Of a stretch of DNA of 64,000 nt, positions 45,000 through 53,795 are shown piece after piece. The translations under genes and the position numbers were made by a program. How positions within the stretch are numbered: position 1 is the first letter of the stretch; every line of letters begins with the position of its first letter. Under the pieces are notes generated by a model, which did not search any database, had not been told where the DNA came from, and saw nothing but the letters and a program-made list of their open reading frames with translations. Origin of the DNA: Rikenellaceae bacterium (GTDB lineage Bacteria; Bacteroidota; Bacteroidia; Bacteroidales; UBA932); the NCBI GenBank assembly GCA_900771005.1, contig CAAGMI010000019.1:12837-76836 (forward strand), in the 5' to 3' direction.

Positions 45000-45388
45000 T
45001 TTTTCTTGAACAGCGTTACTATGAATACGAATGCTGAGGAAATGAACAGGGAAATGATGTCTGCGTAGAAATCATTCACGTCGGACATTCTCGTAACCGT
45101 AAAGCTCTGGATATATTCTGTCAGGGCTGCTATGCCACATCCGATTATGAATATGGTGAAAACTATCATCGCGCTCTTCCACACCTTGGTGATCTTCCAG
45201 TCGGTGGACAGGAATGCAAGGATAGGGAAGGGGAGAAACATTATGAAATGGGCTACTTTGTCTGTCGGCAGTCCGAAAATGGTTTTCTGTACGGACGGGA
45301 GACTGTCAGCGCTGATGAAACAGAGAAAGGCTATGGCAGCCAGGTACAGAAAGATCAAAATCCTTGAAAGAAAAACCCTGCTTTTCAT
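44996..45388 (-). CDS. VanZ-like family membrane protein
   Basis: A 130-residue, four-helix membrane protein. It has FLCFISADSLPSVQ, LPTDKVAHFIMFLPF with the conserved Asp-Lys-x-x-His and LTEYIQSFTVTRMSDVNDF, all VanZ features. VanZ confers low-level teicoplanin resistance in enterococci, but in this phylum the role is unknown. It follows the ABC exporter by 15 bases and overlaps the amidase by 4, so it is the middle gene of an envelope operon. Confidence 0.88.
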   Translation of the reverse strand: MKSRVFLSRILIFLYLAAIAFLCFISADSLPSVQKTIFGLPTDKVAHFIMFLPFPILAFLSTDWKITKVWKSAMIVFTIFIIGCGIAALTEYIQSFTVTRMSDVNDFYADIISLFISSAFVFIVTLFKKK

Positions 45389-45403
45389 ATATCAATACGG
45401 CTT

Positions 45404-47239
45404 CTAAAGAGCCTGCATATCGTTCAGTTTCTTGTAATATCCGTTCTTCGCCAGCAACTCTTCGTGAGTTCCGGTTTCGACTATGCGGCCCTCGTCCATC
45501 ACGATTATGTTGTCGGCGCCTTTTATCGTACTCAGCCTGTGTGCTATGGCTATGGTCGTACGGTTGGACATGAGCCTGTCCAGGGCTTCCTGGACTATGT
45601 GCTCGGACTCGGTGTCAAGCGCCGCCGTGGCTTCATCCAGAATGAGGATAGGAGGATTCTTGAGTATGGCTCTGGCAATGCTCAGCCTCTGTCTCTGGCC
45701 ACCGCTCAATTTGACGCCCCTGTCACCGATCATAGTCTGGTAACCGTCCTCCTTCTCCATGATGAAATCATGTGCGTTGGCGATTTTTGCCGCAGCTATC
45801 ACTTCCTCCATAGTGGCGTTCTCTTTGCCAAATGCAATATTGTTGAAGATGGTGTCGTTGAACAGGATAGGGTCCTGGTTGACGTTGCCCATCAGACTGC
45901 GCAGGTCGTTGATTCTGAGATTCCTGATGTCTGTCCCGTCAATGCAGATGCTCCCTTGTGTGACGTCATAGAACCTCGGTATGAGGTCCACCAGAGTTGA
46001 CTTGCCGGCTCCTGAAGCTCCGACTATGGCTATGGTCTTTCCCTTAGGGAATTCACAGTTGATATTGTCCAGGACTATGCGCCCCTCGTCACTGTACCTG
46101 AAGGAGAGGTCTCTGACGCTTATGCCGGAGTTGAATCCTTTCAGGGTCTCCGGATTTTCCGGCTCGCTGATAGGATTTTCACTGAGGAGTATATGGTCTA
46201 TCCTCTCCATTGATGCAAGTCCTTTCGGAATGCCGTAAGCTGCCCTTGAGAGGTCTTTGATAGGCTGGATTACACTATAGAGGATTGCTATATAGGCAAG
46301 GAACGTAGGCGCGTCTATCGTCGCGTGTTCGCTCAGGATCAGCGTGCCGCCGTACCAAAGTACTATTGCAATCATCACGGTGCCGAGAAATTCGCTTACA
46401 GGATGGGCGCTGGACTGTCTGACGGCTACCTGAGTAAGTTTACGGCGCATGTTGTCGGTGATGGTGTCAAAACGCCCGGACATTTTCTTTTCAGCGAGGA
46501 AGGCCTTTATCACTCGCAGTCCGCCCAATGTCTCGTCCAGCTGGCTCATCATATTGCTCCACAGACTCTGCGCCTCAAGGGAACGGGATCTCAACTTGCG
46601 GCCGATGATGCTCATTATCCATATCATGACCGGTGCGAAGATTATTGTGAACAGGGTCAACTTCCAGGACATATAGAAGAGCCATCCCATATAGAATATG
46701 ATCAGGATAGGGTTTTTCAGAAGCATGTCCAGGGTGCTTGTGATTGAATTCTCCACTTCCTGTACGTCACCGCTCATCCTTGCTACAATATCACCCTTGC
46801 GCTCCTGTGAGAAGAAGCCGATGGGGAGGAAAATAATCTTGTGGTATATCTCCCGTCTGATATCCCTGGTTATTCCCGTGCGCATAGGAACGATAGTGGC
46901 GGCAGAACCGAAATAGCAGGCTGTCTTGACCAGCGTTATGCCGCAGAATATGAGGCAGAGCATCATCAGTACCTTGCTGGGACCGTTGCTGTCTATCGCT
47001 GCGGATACATAGAAATACATGTTGTTGGTTATCTGGTCGAAACTCATCGGGAAAGTCCATTCCGTAAATTCGAAAACCTGTTCTCCTCCGACCTTGAACA
47101 GTATCTGGAGGATAGGGATGAGAAGGGAGAAGGAGAATATGTTGAGTATGGCCGACAGGATGTTCAGGAAGACCGAACAGAACAGATACCCCTTGTAAGG
47201 TGCAGAATAGCGCACCATGATTTTCCAGAATTCCTTCAT
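45404..47239 (-). CDS. ABC exporter, MsbA-like (fused permease-ATPase)
   Basis: A 611-residue half-transporter with six membrane helices (about 20-320) and a C-terminal ATPase domain. Walker A GASGAGKSTLVDLIPRF, signature LSGGQRQRLSIARA and Walker B ILILDEATAALDTES are intact. MsbA of E. coli flips lipid A-core; this gene sits before VanZ and a cell-wall amidase, so an envelope lipid or peptide substrate is plausible but unproven. The -7 box at 47244-47251 lies 4 bases before the ATG, directly after the upstream MBL gene's stop. Confidence 0.88.
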   Translation of the reverse strand: MKEFWKIMVRYSAPYKGYLFCSVFLNILSAILNIFSFSLLIPILQILFKVGGEQVFEFTEWTFPMSFDQITNNMYFYVSAAIDSNGPSKVLMMLCLIFCGITLVKTACYFGSAATIVPMRTGITRDIRREIYHKIIFLPIGFFSQERKGDIVARMSGDVQEVENSITSTLDMLLKNPILIIFYMGWLFYMSWKLTLFTIIFAPVMIWIMSIIGRKLRSRSLEAQSLWSNMMSQLDETLGGLRVIKAFLAEKKMSGRFDTITDNMRRKLTQVAVRQSSAHPVSEFLGTVMIAIVLWYGGTLILSEHATIDAPTFLAYIAILYSVIQPIKDLSRAAYGIPKGLASMERIDHILLSENPISEPENPETLKGFNSGISVRDLSFRYSDEGRIVLDNINCEFPKGKTIAIVGASGAGKSTLVDLIPRFYDVTQGSICIDGTDIRNLRINDLRSLMGNVNQDPILFNDTIFNNIAFGKENATMEEVIAAAKIANAHDFIMEKEDGYQTMIGDRGVKLSGGQRQRLSIARAILKNPPILILDEATAALDTESEHIVQEALDRLMSNRTTIAIAHRLSTIKGADNIIVMDEGRIVETGTHEELLAKNGYYKKLNDMQAL

Positions 47240-47243
47240 AATG

Positions 47244-47251
47244 CAAAGATA
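47244..47251 (-). promoter_or_regulatory. -7 promoter box TATCTTTG, ABC exporter operon
   Basis: A minus-strand TAnnTTTG match 4 bases before the exporter ATG. Confidence 0.55.
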
Positions 47252-47252
47252 A

Positions 47253-48050
47253 CTATAAATTGATTAGTTGAGTAGGGGTCTGGCGTGGAAGTGCCGTCAG
47301 TCTTGAACCGCCTGCGGCTGCGCGGCACGTATCGATTGCAAGCTGCGCTGTGTTGTTGTGCTCGGAAAGATGGCAGAGAAAAATGTTGTCGAGCCCTTCG
47401 TGCTGCGCCATCTGTATGGCTTCGGCACACTGGGCATTGCTCAGGTGTCCGTGTCCGCCGCAGATGCGGTCCTGAAGAATTTCGGGATACGGGCCGTGAC
47501 GCAGCATCTCATAGTCATAATTGGCCTCTATCACGAGAGTGCAAGCCTTGCGGGCATACTCCAGAGCTTCTTCGGTCATTTTACCTATGTCGGTCATTAT
47601 GACGAAACTGTACCCGTCCAAATCAATCGCATATCCCAAGGTCTGGGTGGCGTCATGGGGTACCTCGAACCAGTGAACCCGTATTCTGCCGGGGACTATC
47701 TCCGTCCATCCTTCATCATTCAGGCGTCTCCTGCAGTCTGAGATCCAGGGATGAACCATATAGTTTGAAGTGAGAGCCTCGTGCAGGGTGGCTGTGGCCC
47801 ACACCGGTTTTTTAAGTCTTTTGCACCAGGAACCCAGGGATCTGATGTGGTCATTGTGGTCGTGGGTGACAAGAATGGCATCGATCTCCTCTACGGCTAT
47901 ATTGTCCCGCTGGAGGTCCTTTTTGGCCCTTCTCAGACTCACTCCGGTGTCAATCACGATGGAATTCTCGCAATGTCCGTCCTCGGAGAAAATTCCTATG
48001 AAATAGCAGTTCCCGCAGGAACCGGAGGAAAGGGATTTGAACCTAATCAT
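47253..48050 (-). CDS. MBL-fold metallo-hydrolase, YycJ/WalJ-like
   Basis: A 265-residue cytosolic protein: IRFKSLSSGSCGNCYFIG and the zinc motif VTHDHNDHIRSLG (HxHxDH), then IEANYDYEML and FLCHLSEHNN. YycJ/WalJ homologues are linked to cell-wall and DNA-replication coordination in Gram-positives and are exonuclease-like; the role here is open. It starts 8 bases inside the end of the TPR gene and is followed by the ABC exporter promoter. Confidence 0.88.
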   Translation of the reverse strand: MIRFKSLSSGSCGNCYFIGIFSEDGHCENSIVIDTGVSLRRAKKDLQRDNIAVEEIDAILVTHDHNDHIRSLGSWCKRLKKPVWATATLHEALTSNYMVHPWISDCRRRLNDEGWTEIVPGRIRVHWFEVPHDATQTLGYAIDLDGYSFVIMTDIGKMTEEALEYARKACTLVIEANYDYEMLRHGPYPEILQDRICGGHGHLSNAQCAEAIQMAQHEGLDNIFLCHLSEHNNTAQLAIDTCRAAAGGSRLTALPRQTPTQLINL

Positions 48051-50028
48051 TCTCGGACTTGCAGTATTTGTTGATCACGCTGTAGGCGTCGGCTATGCCG
48101 AGCTCCCCGGCCCTGGACAAATCGATGCAGCCTTTCTCCTTATCCTTGAGATAGATCAGGACCAGACCTCTGTTGTAATATGCATCTCCCATATATGGAT
48201 ACAGTTTGATGGCGTTGTCATAGCTGTTCAGGGAGTTCATCAGTTGTGTCGAGAGGCAATACAGATTGCCGAGGTTGTAGTAAAGATACGGAATGTCGGG
48301 CAGAATCTCCGAAGCTGCCTGCAAGTCCGCAATGGCCTCCGAATAATCGTAGGTCCTTGACGCCTTGTCGCTCACTCTGGCTCTTGTAGCTCCCGAATCA
48401 TCCATCGTAAGGGTCTGGACGTTGTTTTCCATAGATGCTATGAAATCAATCATTTCAGCCCTAAGGACACCGCGGTTCATCAGGTAAAATCCCTTGTAGT
48501 ATCTCTGATACCTGTCCTTTTCGGCATCGCTGTCGGCCAGACTGACGGCTCTGTTGAAATAACTCAATGCTGTGCTGTACTGTTTGTTCTGGAGCTCCTG
48601 CAATCCTTTCTGGAAGTTCTCTTCGGCAGTCTTCGGCACTCCGAGATATGTGCTGCCGGACTGCATTTCCTGGTTGCTTATGTCGATAGGAAGTGCGGAT
48701 CCGTTGATGAATCTTTCCAGAAGAGAGTTCTCGAAACGTCTGCTGAGGGCAACGGAAGCGTTGTTCCTGTCGCGGGTTATCCCGAACTTGTACAAAGGCT
48801 TGAGTCTGATGTCTATATCCCTGTGCTGGAGGAGTTCATCGTTGAAATCCTTCTTCGCGAAATCAGCGTCGAGTGCTATGAGTGAACTGTATTTCTTTGT
48901 GGTGTCGGCGAAAGATCCCTCGTCGCTGGCGTTCTTAGCCCTGTATTCCATGACTTTCTTCTGGGCGATGTCATAGTCCTTTTTAGAGTCCTGGTTGCGC
49001 CCCAGCATATTCTCTACGTAAGATCTGTTGAGGTATGCCTTGGCGAAGTCAGGGTACAGTTCGATTGCCCTGTCGTAGTCTTCAAGCGCATCCTGCCACC
49101 TTCCCATCTCAGTGAAGAATGCCGCTCTGTTGAAATAGGCGAGCACGTTGCCGGGATTGATGTTGATCACCCTGTCTATGTCATTCAACGCTTCTTCATA
49201 ATTTCCCACCTGGGCATTTATGAGGCTTCTGTTGTACAGGGTCAGGGCGTTGCCCGGTTCATCCACGAGGACTCTGTCCAGATCGGCCATTGCCGAATTG
49301 AAATCCTGGGTCTCATAGAACATCAGGGCCCTGTTGAAATATGCGAACGTATTGCTGCTGTCCAGGGCGATGGCCAGATCCATATCCTTTATGGCCTCCT
49401 TGTAATTCTTCAGTTCGGCATTGAGTCTTCCGCGTCTGATGTATCCTTCAGGGTCGAACCTGTCGATCTTTATAGCCTCGTTATAATCGTTCATCGCCCG
49501 GAGGGTGTCTCCCAGGAACAGGTAAGATGCACCCCTGTTGAGGTATGCGCCAGGGTCCTTCGGCTCTTTCCTGATGTATCTGTTGAAATCGGAAACGGCT
49601 TCCTTGAATCTCTGTGCGAGGAAGAATGTGACGCCCCGGCTGTAATACAGCCCTGTGAAACCGGGCCTGAGGTCAATGGCATGCTGCAGGTCGTTGAGCG
49701 CGCTGTCGTAATCCCCGGCCTGGCTCTTGGTGATGGCCCTGTAGTGGTATCCGTTCGTGAACACCGGGTTTATCCTTACGCTCCTGTCAAAATCCTGCTG
49801 GGCGCCGCGAAGGTCTCCGAGATTGTATTTGGCGATGCCGCGGTAAAAGAAGCTCCAGTAATCGGCGGTGTCCAGGCGCACCAGTACATTGAAATTCTCG
49901 ATGGCCTGTGCATATTTCCCGTCCTCGAGAGCGAGCCGTCCCCTCCACGAGAATACGTCTTTGTCATATTGGGCGAAAACGCTTGCGGAGCAAGCCATCA
50001 ACAGTATGGTAAGGAGAATCTTTTTCAC
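48043..50028 (-). CDS. Exported tetratricopeptide-repeat protein
   Basis: A 661-residue protein with a signal peptide (MKKILLTILLMACSASVFAQ-like, ends about residue 20) and about ten or more TPR units, for example AIENFNVLVRLDTADYWSFF and ALEDYDRAIELYPDFAKAYL, then a less regular middle and two more TPRs near the end. It should be a periplasmic or outer-membrane protein-interaction scaffold; partners are not visible. The GTG at 50026-50028 gives the signal peptide and lies 18 bases after the -7 box. An ATG ten codons upstream is in front of that box. Cotranscribed with the MBL gene. Confidence 0.82.
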   Translation of the reverse strand: MKKILLTILLMACSASVFAQYDKDVFSWRGRLALEDGKYAQAIENFNVLVRLDTADYWSFFYRGIAKYNLGDLRGAQQDFDRSVRINPVFTNGYHYRAITKSQAGDYDSALNDLQHAIDLRPGFTGLYYSRGVTFFLAQRFKEAVSDFNRYIRKEPKDPGAYLNRGASYLFLGDTLRAMNDYNEAIKIDRFDPEGYIRRGRLNAELKNYKEAIKDMDLAIALDSSNTFAYFNRALMFYETQDFNSAMADLDRVLVDEPGNALTLYNRSLINAQVGNYEEALNDIDRVININPGNVLAYFNRAAFFTEMGRWQDALEDYDRAIELYPDFAKAYLNRSYVENMLGRNQDSKKDYDIAQKKVMEYRAKNASDEGSFADTTKKYSSLIALDADFAKKDFNDELLQHRDIDIRLKPLYKFGITRDRNNASVALSRRFENSLLERFINGSALPIDISNQEMQSGSTYLGVPKTAEENFQKGLQELQNKQYSTALSYFNRAVSLADSDAEKDRYQRYYKGFYLMNRGVLRAEMIDFIASMENNVQTLTMDDSGATRARVSDKASRTYDYSEAIADLQAASEILPDIPYLYYNLGNLYCLSTQLMNSLNSYDNAIKLYPYMGDAYYNRGLVLIYLKDKEKGCIDLSRAGELGIADAYSVINKYCKSEND

Positions 50029-50054
50029 TAACTTTGCACTTATCAACAAAGATA
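50029..50054. promoter_or_regulatory. Interlocked promoter boxes for M28 (+) and TPR (-) genes
   Basis: Plus TAACTTTG at 50029-50036 and minus TATCTTTG at 50047-50054 point at each other with 10 bases between, so both transcripts would begin at almost the same base, each box in the other's leader. Confidence 0.5.
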
Positions 50055-50063
50055 GCATTTATT

Positions 50064-50939
50064 GTGCCGAGAATAACGTCATTTGCGAAAATATTTTTAC
50101 CGTTTCTGCTGGTCCTTGTATCTCAACTGGCGGTATCCCAGACCATGCCGACTCCTGAAACCCTGAGGTCGAGAGTGGAATTCCTTACGGATTCCCTGTG
50201 TTCCGGAAGAGCTTTCGGATCAAAGGATGCATTCGAGGCCGCAGCATATATTGTCGATAACTTCAGGGCATGCGGCATGACCGTTGACTGCCAGAGCTTT
50301 GAAGTTGACGGGCGGGTGGGCCACAACATAGTGGGCAGACATATAGGACGCGTTTCCACTCCGGATGACTATACGCTTGTCATAGCCTATTATGACGGAA
50401 TGGGTGTTGTCGGGGACAAAATGCTGCCTGGAGCCGACGCCAACGCTTCCGGCGTCGCGGCGCTTCTGGAAGCTGCATCTTTCCTGAAGAATTCACCGCA
50501 CAATTACGTATTCGTGGCTCTGGACGGACATTCGATGAGTATGGCCGGAGCCGAGGCCTGCCGCAAAATGTTCAGGAAGCCGAGAATGGTGGTCAATCTG
50601 GATACCATGGGGAGCGTGCTTGCTCCGGTCACCTCTTTGCGCAAGGATTATCTGATAGTGTTGGGCGGCTCCAGATATGCGGCGAGCCTGGAGGCTGAGG
50701 ATATTTTCGGAGAACTTGTCTTGTATTATGATTACTATGGAAGCGGCCGGTTTACGGATCTGTTCTACAAGAGCATCTCCGACCATAAGTTCTGGCTCGA
50801 AAATGGCGTGCCGTGCCTTATGTTCACTTCCGGCATAACCGACAATACCAACAAGTGGTATGATGACGCCTCGTCTCTCGATTATGATATTTTTTGCAAG
50901 CGTGTGTGCCTCATTTGCCGATGGCTTGCAAAACAGTAG
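50064..50939 (+). CDS. M28-type peptidase homologue with degenerate active site
   Basis: A 291-residue exported protein (signal peptide about 1-26, FLPFLLVLVSQLAVSQ). The fold elements of M28 aminopeptidases can be followed, but the metal ligands are changed: HxD is YYD in VIAYYDGMG, GADDN is GADANASG, DGEE is DGHS in VALDGHSMSMAG, and the final His is missing in DNTNKWYDDAS. Only the Asp of VVNLDTMG remains. Catalysis by a dizinc centre is therefore unlikely; a binding or scaffolding role is inferred. Start taken as GTG at 50064; TTG at 50034 overlaps the promoter box. Confidence 0.72.
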   Translation: MPRITSFAKIFLPFLLVLVSQLAVSQTMPTPETLRSRVEFLTDSLCSGRAFGSKDAFEAAAYIVDNFRACGMTVDCQSFEVDGRVGHNIVGRHIGRVSTPDDYTLVIAYYDGMGVVGDKMLPGADANASGVAALLEAASFLKNSPHNYVFVALDGHSMSMAGAEACRKMFRKPRMVVNLDTMGSVLAPVTSLRKDYLIVLGGSRYAASLEAEDIFGELVLYYDYYGSGRFTDLFYKSISDHKFWLENGVPCLMFTSGITDNTNKWYDDASSLDYDIFCKRVCLICRWLAKQ

Positions 50940-50959
50940 TATCTTAAAGATATAATGCT

Positions 50960-50967
50960 TATATTTG
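50960..50967 (+). promoter_or_regulatory. -7 promoter box TATATTTG, lipase-like lipoprotein gene
   Basis: A TAnnTTTG match 32 bases before the ATG at 51000. Confidence 0.55.
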
Positions 50968-50999
50968 CAGGATTGAGTTGATATTAATAGTAGTGAGAA

Positions 51000-52457
51000 A
51001 TGAATAGAATCAGTTGTGTTTTATCACGTGTTTCCGCTGTCATTCTGGCGGTTGCATTCGTTTTTTCAGGATGTCAGAAAGATGACATCAATCCTAATCG
51101 TGAATATGATCAGTATCTGGTTGACGTAACAGGTAGTGAAGCATATGAAACGGCGGAAGAGTTTACGGATTATCTGAGTACTACATATATGCTGTCAGTA
51201 CCGGAGATAGCGGCAAAAATCATGTTCAAGTTGATTTCATGGGATGATCTTTTGGCTCTGTCACTCAAGTTTTACAGAGAACTTGGAAAATTGGATGGTG
51301 GTGAGATTGAACGTTACACCTTTACCTACAACACCACGGATGTGTTCGGAAGACCGGTGGTGTTGTCCGCCGGCCTGATGGTTCCAAATACCAAGGCTCA
51401 TGACAAACAGCATACGATAGAGGGTATCACTCTGTATAACAATTTCTTTGCAAAAGCATCGGTGACTCCATCGCTGATGGGCTCATGCATGATGGAACGT
51501 GCTGCGTTCAATCATGCTGTTGTGGTTCCGGATTACGAAGGATATGGAGTCGATTATGGCAAGCACCATCACCCATACTTTGAGTATGCGGTTCTGGCAA
51601 GGCAAAGCATAGATTGTGAACTTGCTGCACTGGAACTTCTCAAGGAAATAGGTGTGAATGTGCCGGAGAACTGTCCGACATACAATATCGGAATCTCCAA
51701 GGGCGCTCCTGTCGCTCTTGCCGTTCAGCGTCTGATGGAAAATTCAGTATCCGAGAAGATTGCGAAGAAAATCAATCTTTACGATACCTTCTGCTCCTGC
51801 GGCCCTTATGATATCGGACCTATAGCCAGAGCATATTTCGATGATCCTGATGGCAAACCGTTGTACCTGTCAACACTGCTTGTCTGCAGCGCATACTTCT
51901 CTCACCCTGATATATTCAAGGGATATTCGCCTGAAGATTTCTTCTGTGAAAACTTCAACAATACCAGAGTTGATTATCTCGGAGGGAATTATTCGTTGTT
52001 TGAGCTGGCTGAGAAAATCATAGAGGAAGATTACCCGAAGATAATCGAACTGTATGAAAGCCAGGGTATTTATACAATTCAGGATGTTTTTGCACCGAGC
52101 TTCTTCAAGGAGGATGGCAGTGTCGACTATGATTGCCATCTGTTGAATCTTTTGCTGGAAGTTATGGATAAAGGCCAGCTGTCCGGTGGGTGGTCCCCTA
52201 AGTCTGGGGTGATGCTTATGCACAGCGTAAATGACGTGCTGGCTGATTATGGTGTCTTTACAGAAACCTTCAACAATTTGAAGTATAACGGAACGGGTGT
52301 GTCTAACCCGTATGTAACCAAGTGGATAGACTACATCTTTGATCACGATATCCTGTCAGGTATAGGGATTGTTTGCGCTATGCTGATGGAAGATCCTGCA
52401 GGAGACAAGCTGATGGACCTGTACACAAAATTCGACCTTTCCTTCTTGCAGCAGTAG
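51000..52457 (+). CDS. Lipoprotein with secretory-lipase-like alpha/beta-hydrolase fold
   Basis: A 485-residue lipoprotein (lipobox VFSGC, Cys at about residue 25). Features of an alpha/beta hydrolase are YNTTDVFGRPVVLSAGLMVP, AVVVPDYEGYGVD, and the nucleophile elbow GISKG with Ser in GxSxG. The YxTTD...VPDYEG context resembles secretory (LIP-type) lipases, so an esterase or lipase acting on envelope or gut lipids is likely. A late Asp/His pair, for example MLMHSVNDVLADYGV, may complete the triad. Somewhat more AT-rich than its neighbours. It precedes pgi by 3 bases. Confidence 0.72.
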   Translation: MNRISCVLSRVSAVILAVAFVFSGCQKDDINPNREYDQYLVDVTGSEAYETAEEFTDYLSTTYMLSVPEIAAKIMFKLISWDDLLALSLKFYRELGKLDGGEIERYTFTYNTTDVFGRPVVLSAGLMVPNTKAHDKQHTIEGITLYNNFFAKASVTPSLMGSCMMERAAFNHAVVVPDYEGYGVDYGKHHHPYFEYAVLARQSIDCELAALELLKEIGVNVPENCPTYNIGISKGAPVALAVQRLMENSVSEKIAKKINLYDTFCSCGPYDIGPIARAYFDDPDGKPLYLSTLLVCSAYFSHPDIFKGYSPEDFFCENFNNTRVDYLGGNYSLFELAEKIIEEDYPKIIELYESQGIYTIQDVFAPSFFKEDGSVDYDCHLLNLLLEVMDKGQLSGGWSPKSGVMLMHSVNDVLADYGVFTETFNNLKYNGTGVSNPYVTKWIDYIFDHDILSGIGIVCAMLMEDPAGDKLMDLYTKFDLSFLQQ

Positions 52458-52460
52458 AAT

Positions 52461-53795
52461 ATGATTAAATTCAACCTTGACGGTTGCGGACCGTTCGTCG
52501 GCGATGCCGAATTCCCGCAGTATGTGGAAAAAGCCCTTGCGGCTTATGATATTCTCGTGTCCGGTCAAGGTGTGGGAAGCGATTTCATCGGATGGAGGGA
52601 CCTGCCTGCAGAGACTCCGGATTCGCTCATTGATGAATGTGAGAAGGTCAGGGATGAATGGGCGAAGAAAGGGGTTGACCTTGTTGTCGTGGTAGGGATC
52701 GGGGGATCGTACCTTGGATCCAAATGCGCCATAGAAGCGTTGAACCACGCATTCATACGCAAGGAGAATGCTCCGCAAGTCATATTCGCCGGGAATAATC
52801 TTTCTGAGGAATATCTCGCAGAGGTTATGGATCTCGTCAAGCTGCGCAATGCAGCCTGCGTCGTAATCTCGAAATCCGGTACTACAACCGAACCTGCCGT
52901 CGCTTTCAGAATAATAAAGGATTATATTGAAACTGCATACGGCAAGAAGGACGCTTCTTCCCGTATAGTTGCCATAACGGATGCCTCAAAGGGCGCGCTG
53001 AAGACCCTGTCAAATCAGGAGGGCTATCGTACCTTTGTCGTCCCGGACGATGTTGGAGGCCGTTTTTCCGTGCTTACACCGGTGGGTCTCCTGCCTATAA
53101 TGCTTGCAGGGTTTGACGTAAGGCAGATGCTTGCAGGTGCAGTCGAGATGCAGAAGTATCTCAGCGGCGACCGTTCCGAATTCAACCCGGCAGTGCTGTA
53201 TGCCGCGATGAGGAATATCCTGTACTGTGAGAAGGGCTTCACTACGGAGATACTCGTAAGTTACAACCCTAAACTGCAGTATCTCGGAGAGTGGTGGAAA
53301 CAGCTGTTCGGAGAGTCCGAAGGCAAGGGCGGAAAAGGAATTTATCCTGCATCCGTCATCTGTACGACGGATCTTCATTCAATGGGACAGTTTATCCAGG
53401 ATGGCAGCAGGAATCTGTTCGAGACCGTGGTCTGTGTAGAGAAGTCCAACAGGGAACTTACTATCACTTCCGATGCTCAGAACCTTGACCAGTTGAAGTA
53501 TCTTTCAGGTCAGAGAGTCGAGCATTGCAACGCCATGGCCCGGATGGGTACAAAGCTTGCCCATATGGACGGCGGAGTCCCTCAGATGGAGATAAGCATC
53601 GAACGCATAAACGAGTATAACCTCGGGTCTATATTCTATTTCTTTGAATTTGCCTGCGGAATATCCGCATATATGCTGGGCGTAAATCCTTTCAATCAGC
53701 CCGGCGTGGAAGCATACAAGAAGAATATGTTCGCGCTTCTGCACAAGCCTGGATATGAGGAGCAGACTGCAGAGATAGAGAAGAGGCTCGTCTAG
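52461..53795 (+). CDS. pgi: Glucose-6-phosphate isomerase
   Basis: Interconverts glucose 6-phosphate and fructose 6-phosphate. The 444-residue protein has VVGIGGSYLGSKCAIEAL, the sugar-phosphate site SKSGTTTEPAVAFRI, the catalytic region GGRFSVLTPVGLLPI and GKGIYPASVICTTDLHS. Length is in the short (firmicute/Bacteroidota) class. Only 3 bases after the lipoprotein gene, so it may be cotranscribed. The 3' end overlaps the convergent exporter gene by 4 bases. Confidence 0.96.
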   Translation: MIKFNLDGCGPFVGDAEFPQYVEKALAAYDILVSGQGVGSDFIGWRDLPAETPDSLIDECEKVRDEWAKKGVDLVVVVGIGGSYLGSKCAIEALNHAFIRKENAPQVIFAGNNLSEEYLAEVMDLVKLRNAACVVISKSGTTTEPAVAFRIIKDYIETAYGKKDASSRIVAITDASKGALKTLSNQEGYRTFVVPDDVGGRFSVLTPVGLLPIMLAGFDVRQMLAGAVEMQKYLSGDRSEFNPAVLYAAMRNILYCEKGFTTEILVSYNPKLQYLGEWWKQLFGESEGKGGKGIYPASVICTTDLHSMGQFIQDGSRNLFETVVCVEKSNRELTITSDAQNLDQLKYLSGQRVEHCNAMARMGTKLAHMDGGVPQMEISIERINEYNLGSIFYFFEFACGISAYMLGVNPFNQPGVEAYKKNMFALLHKPGYEEQTAEIEKRLV

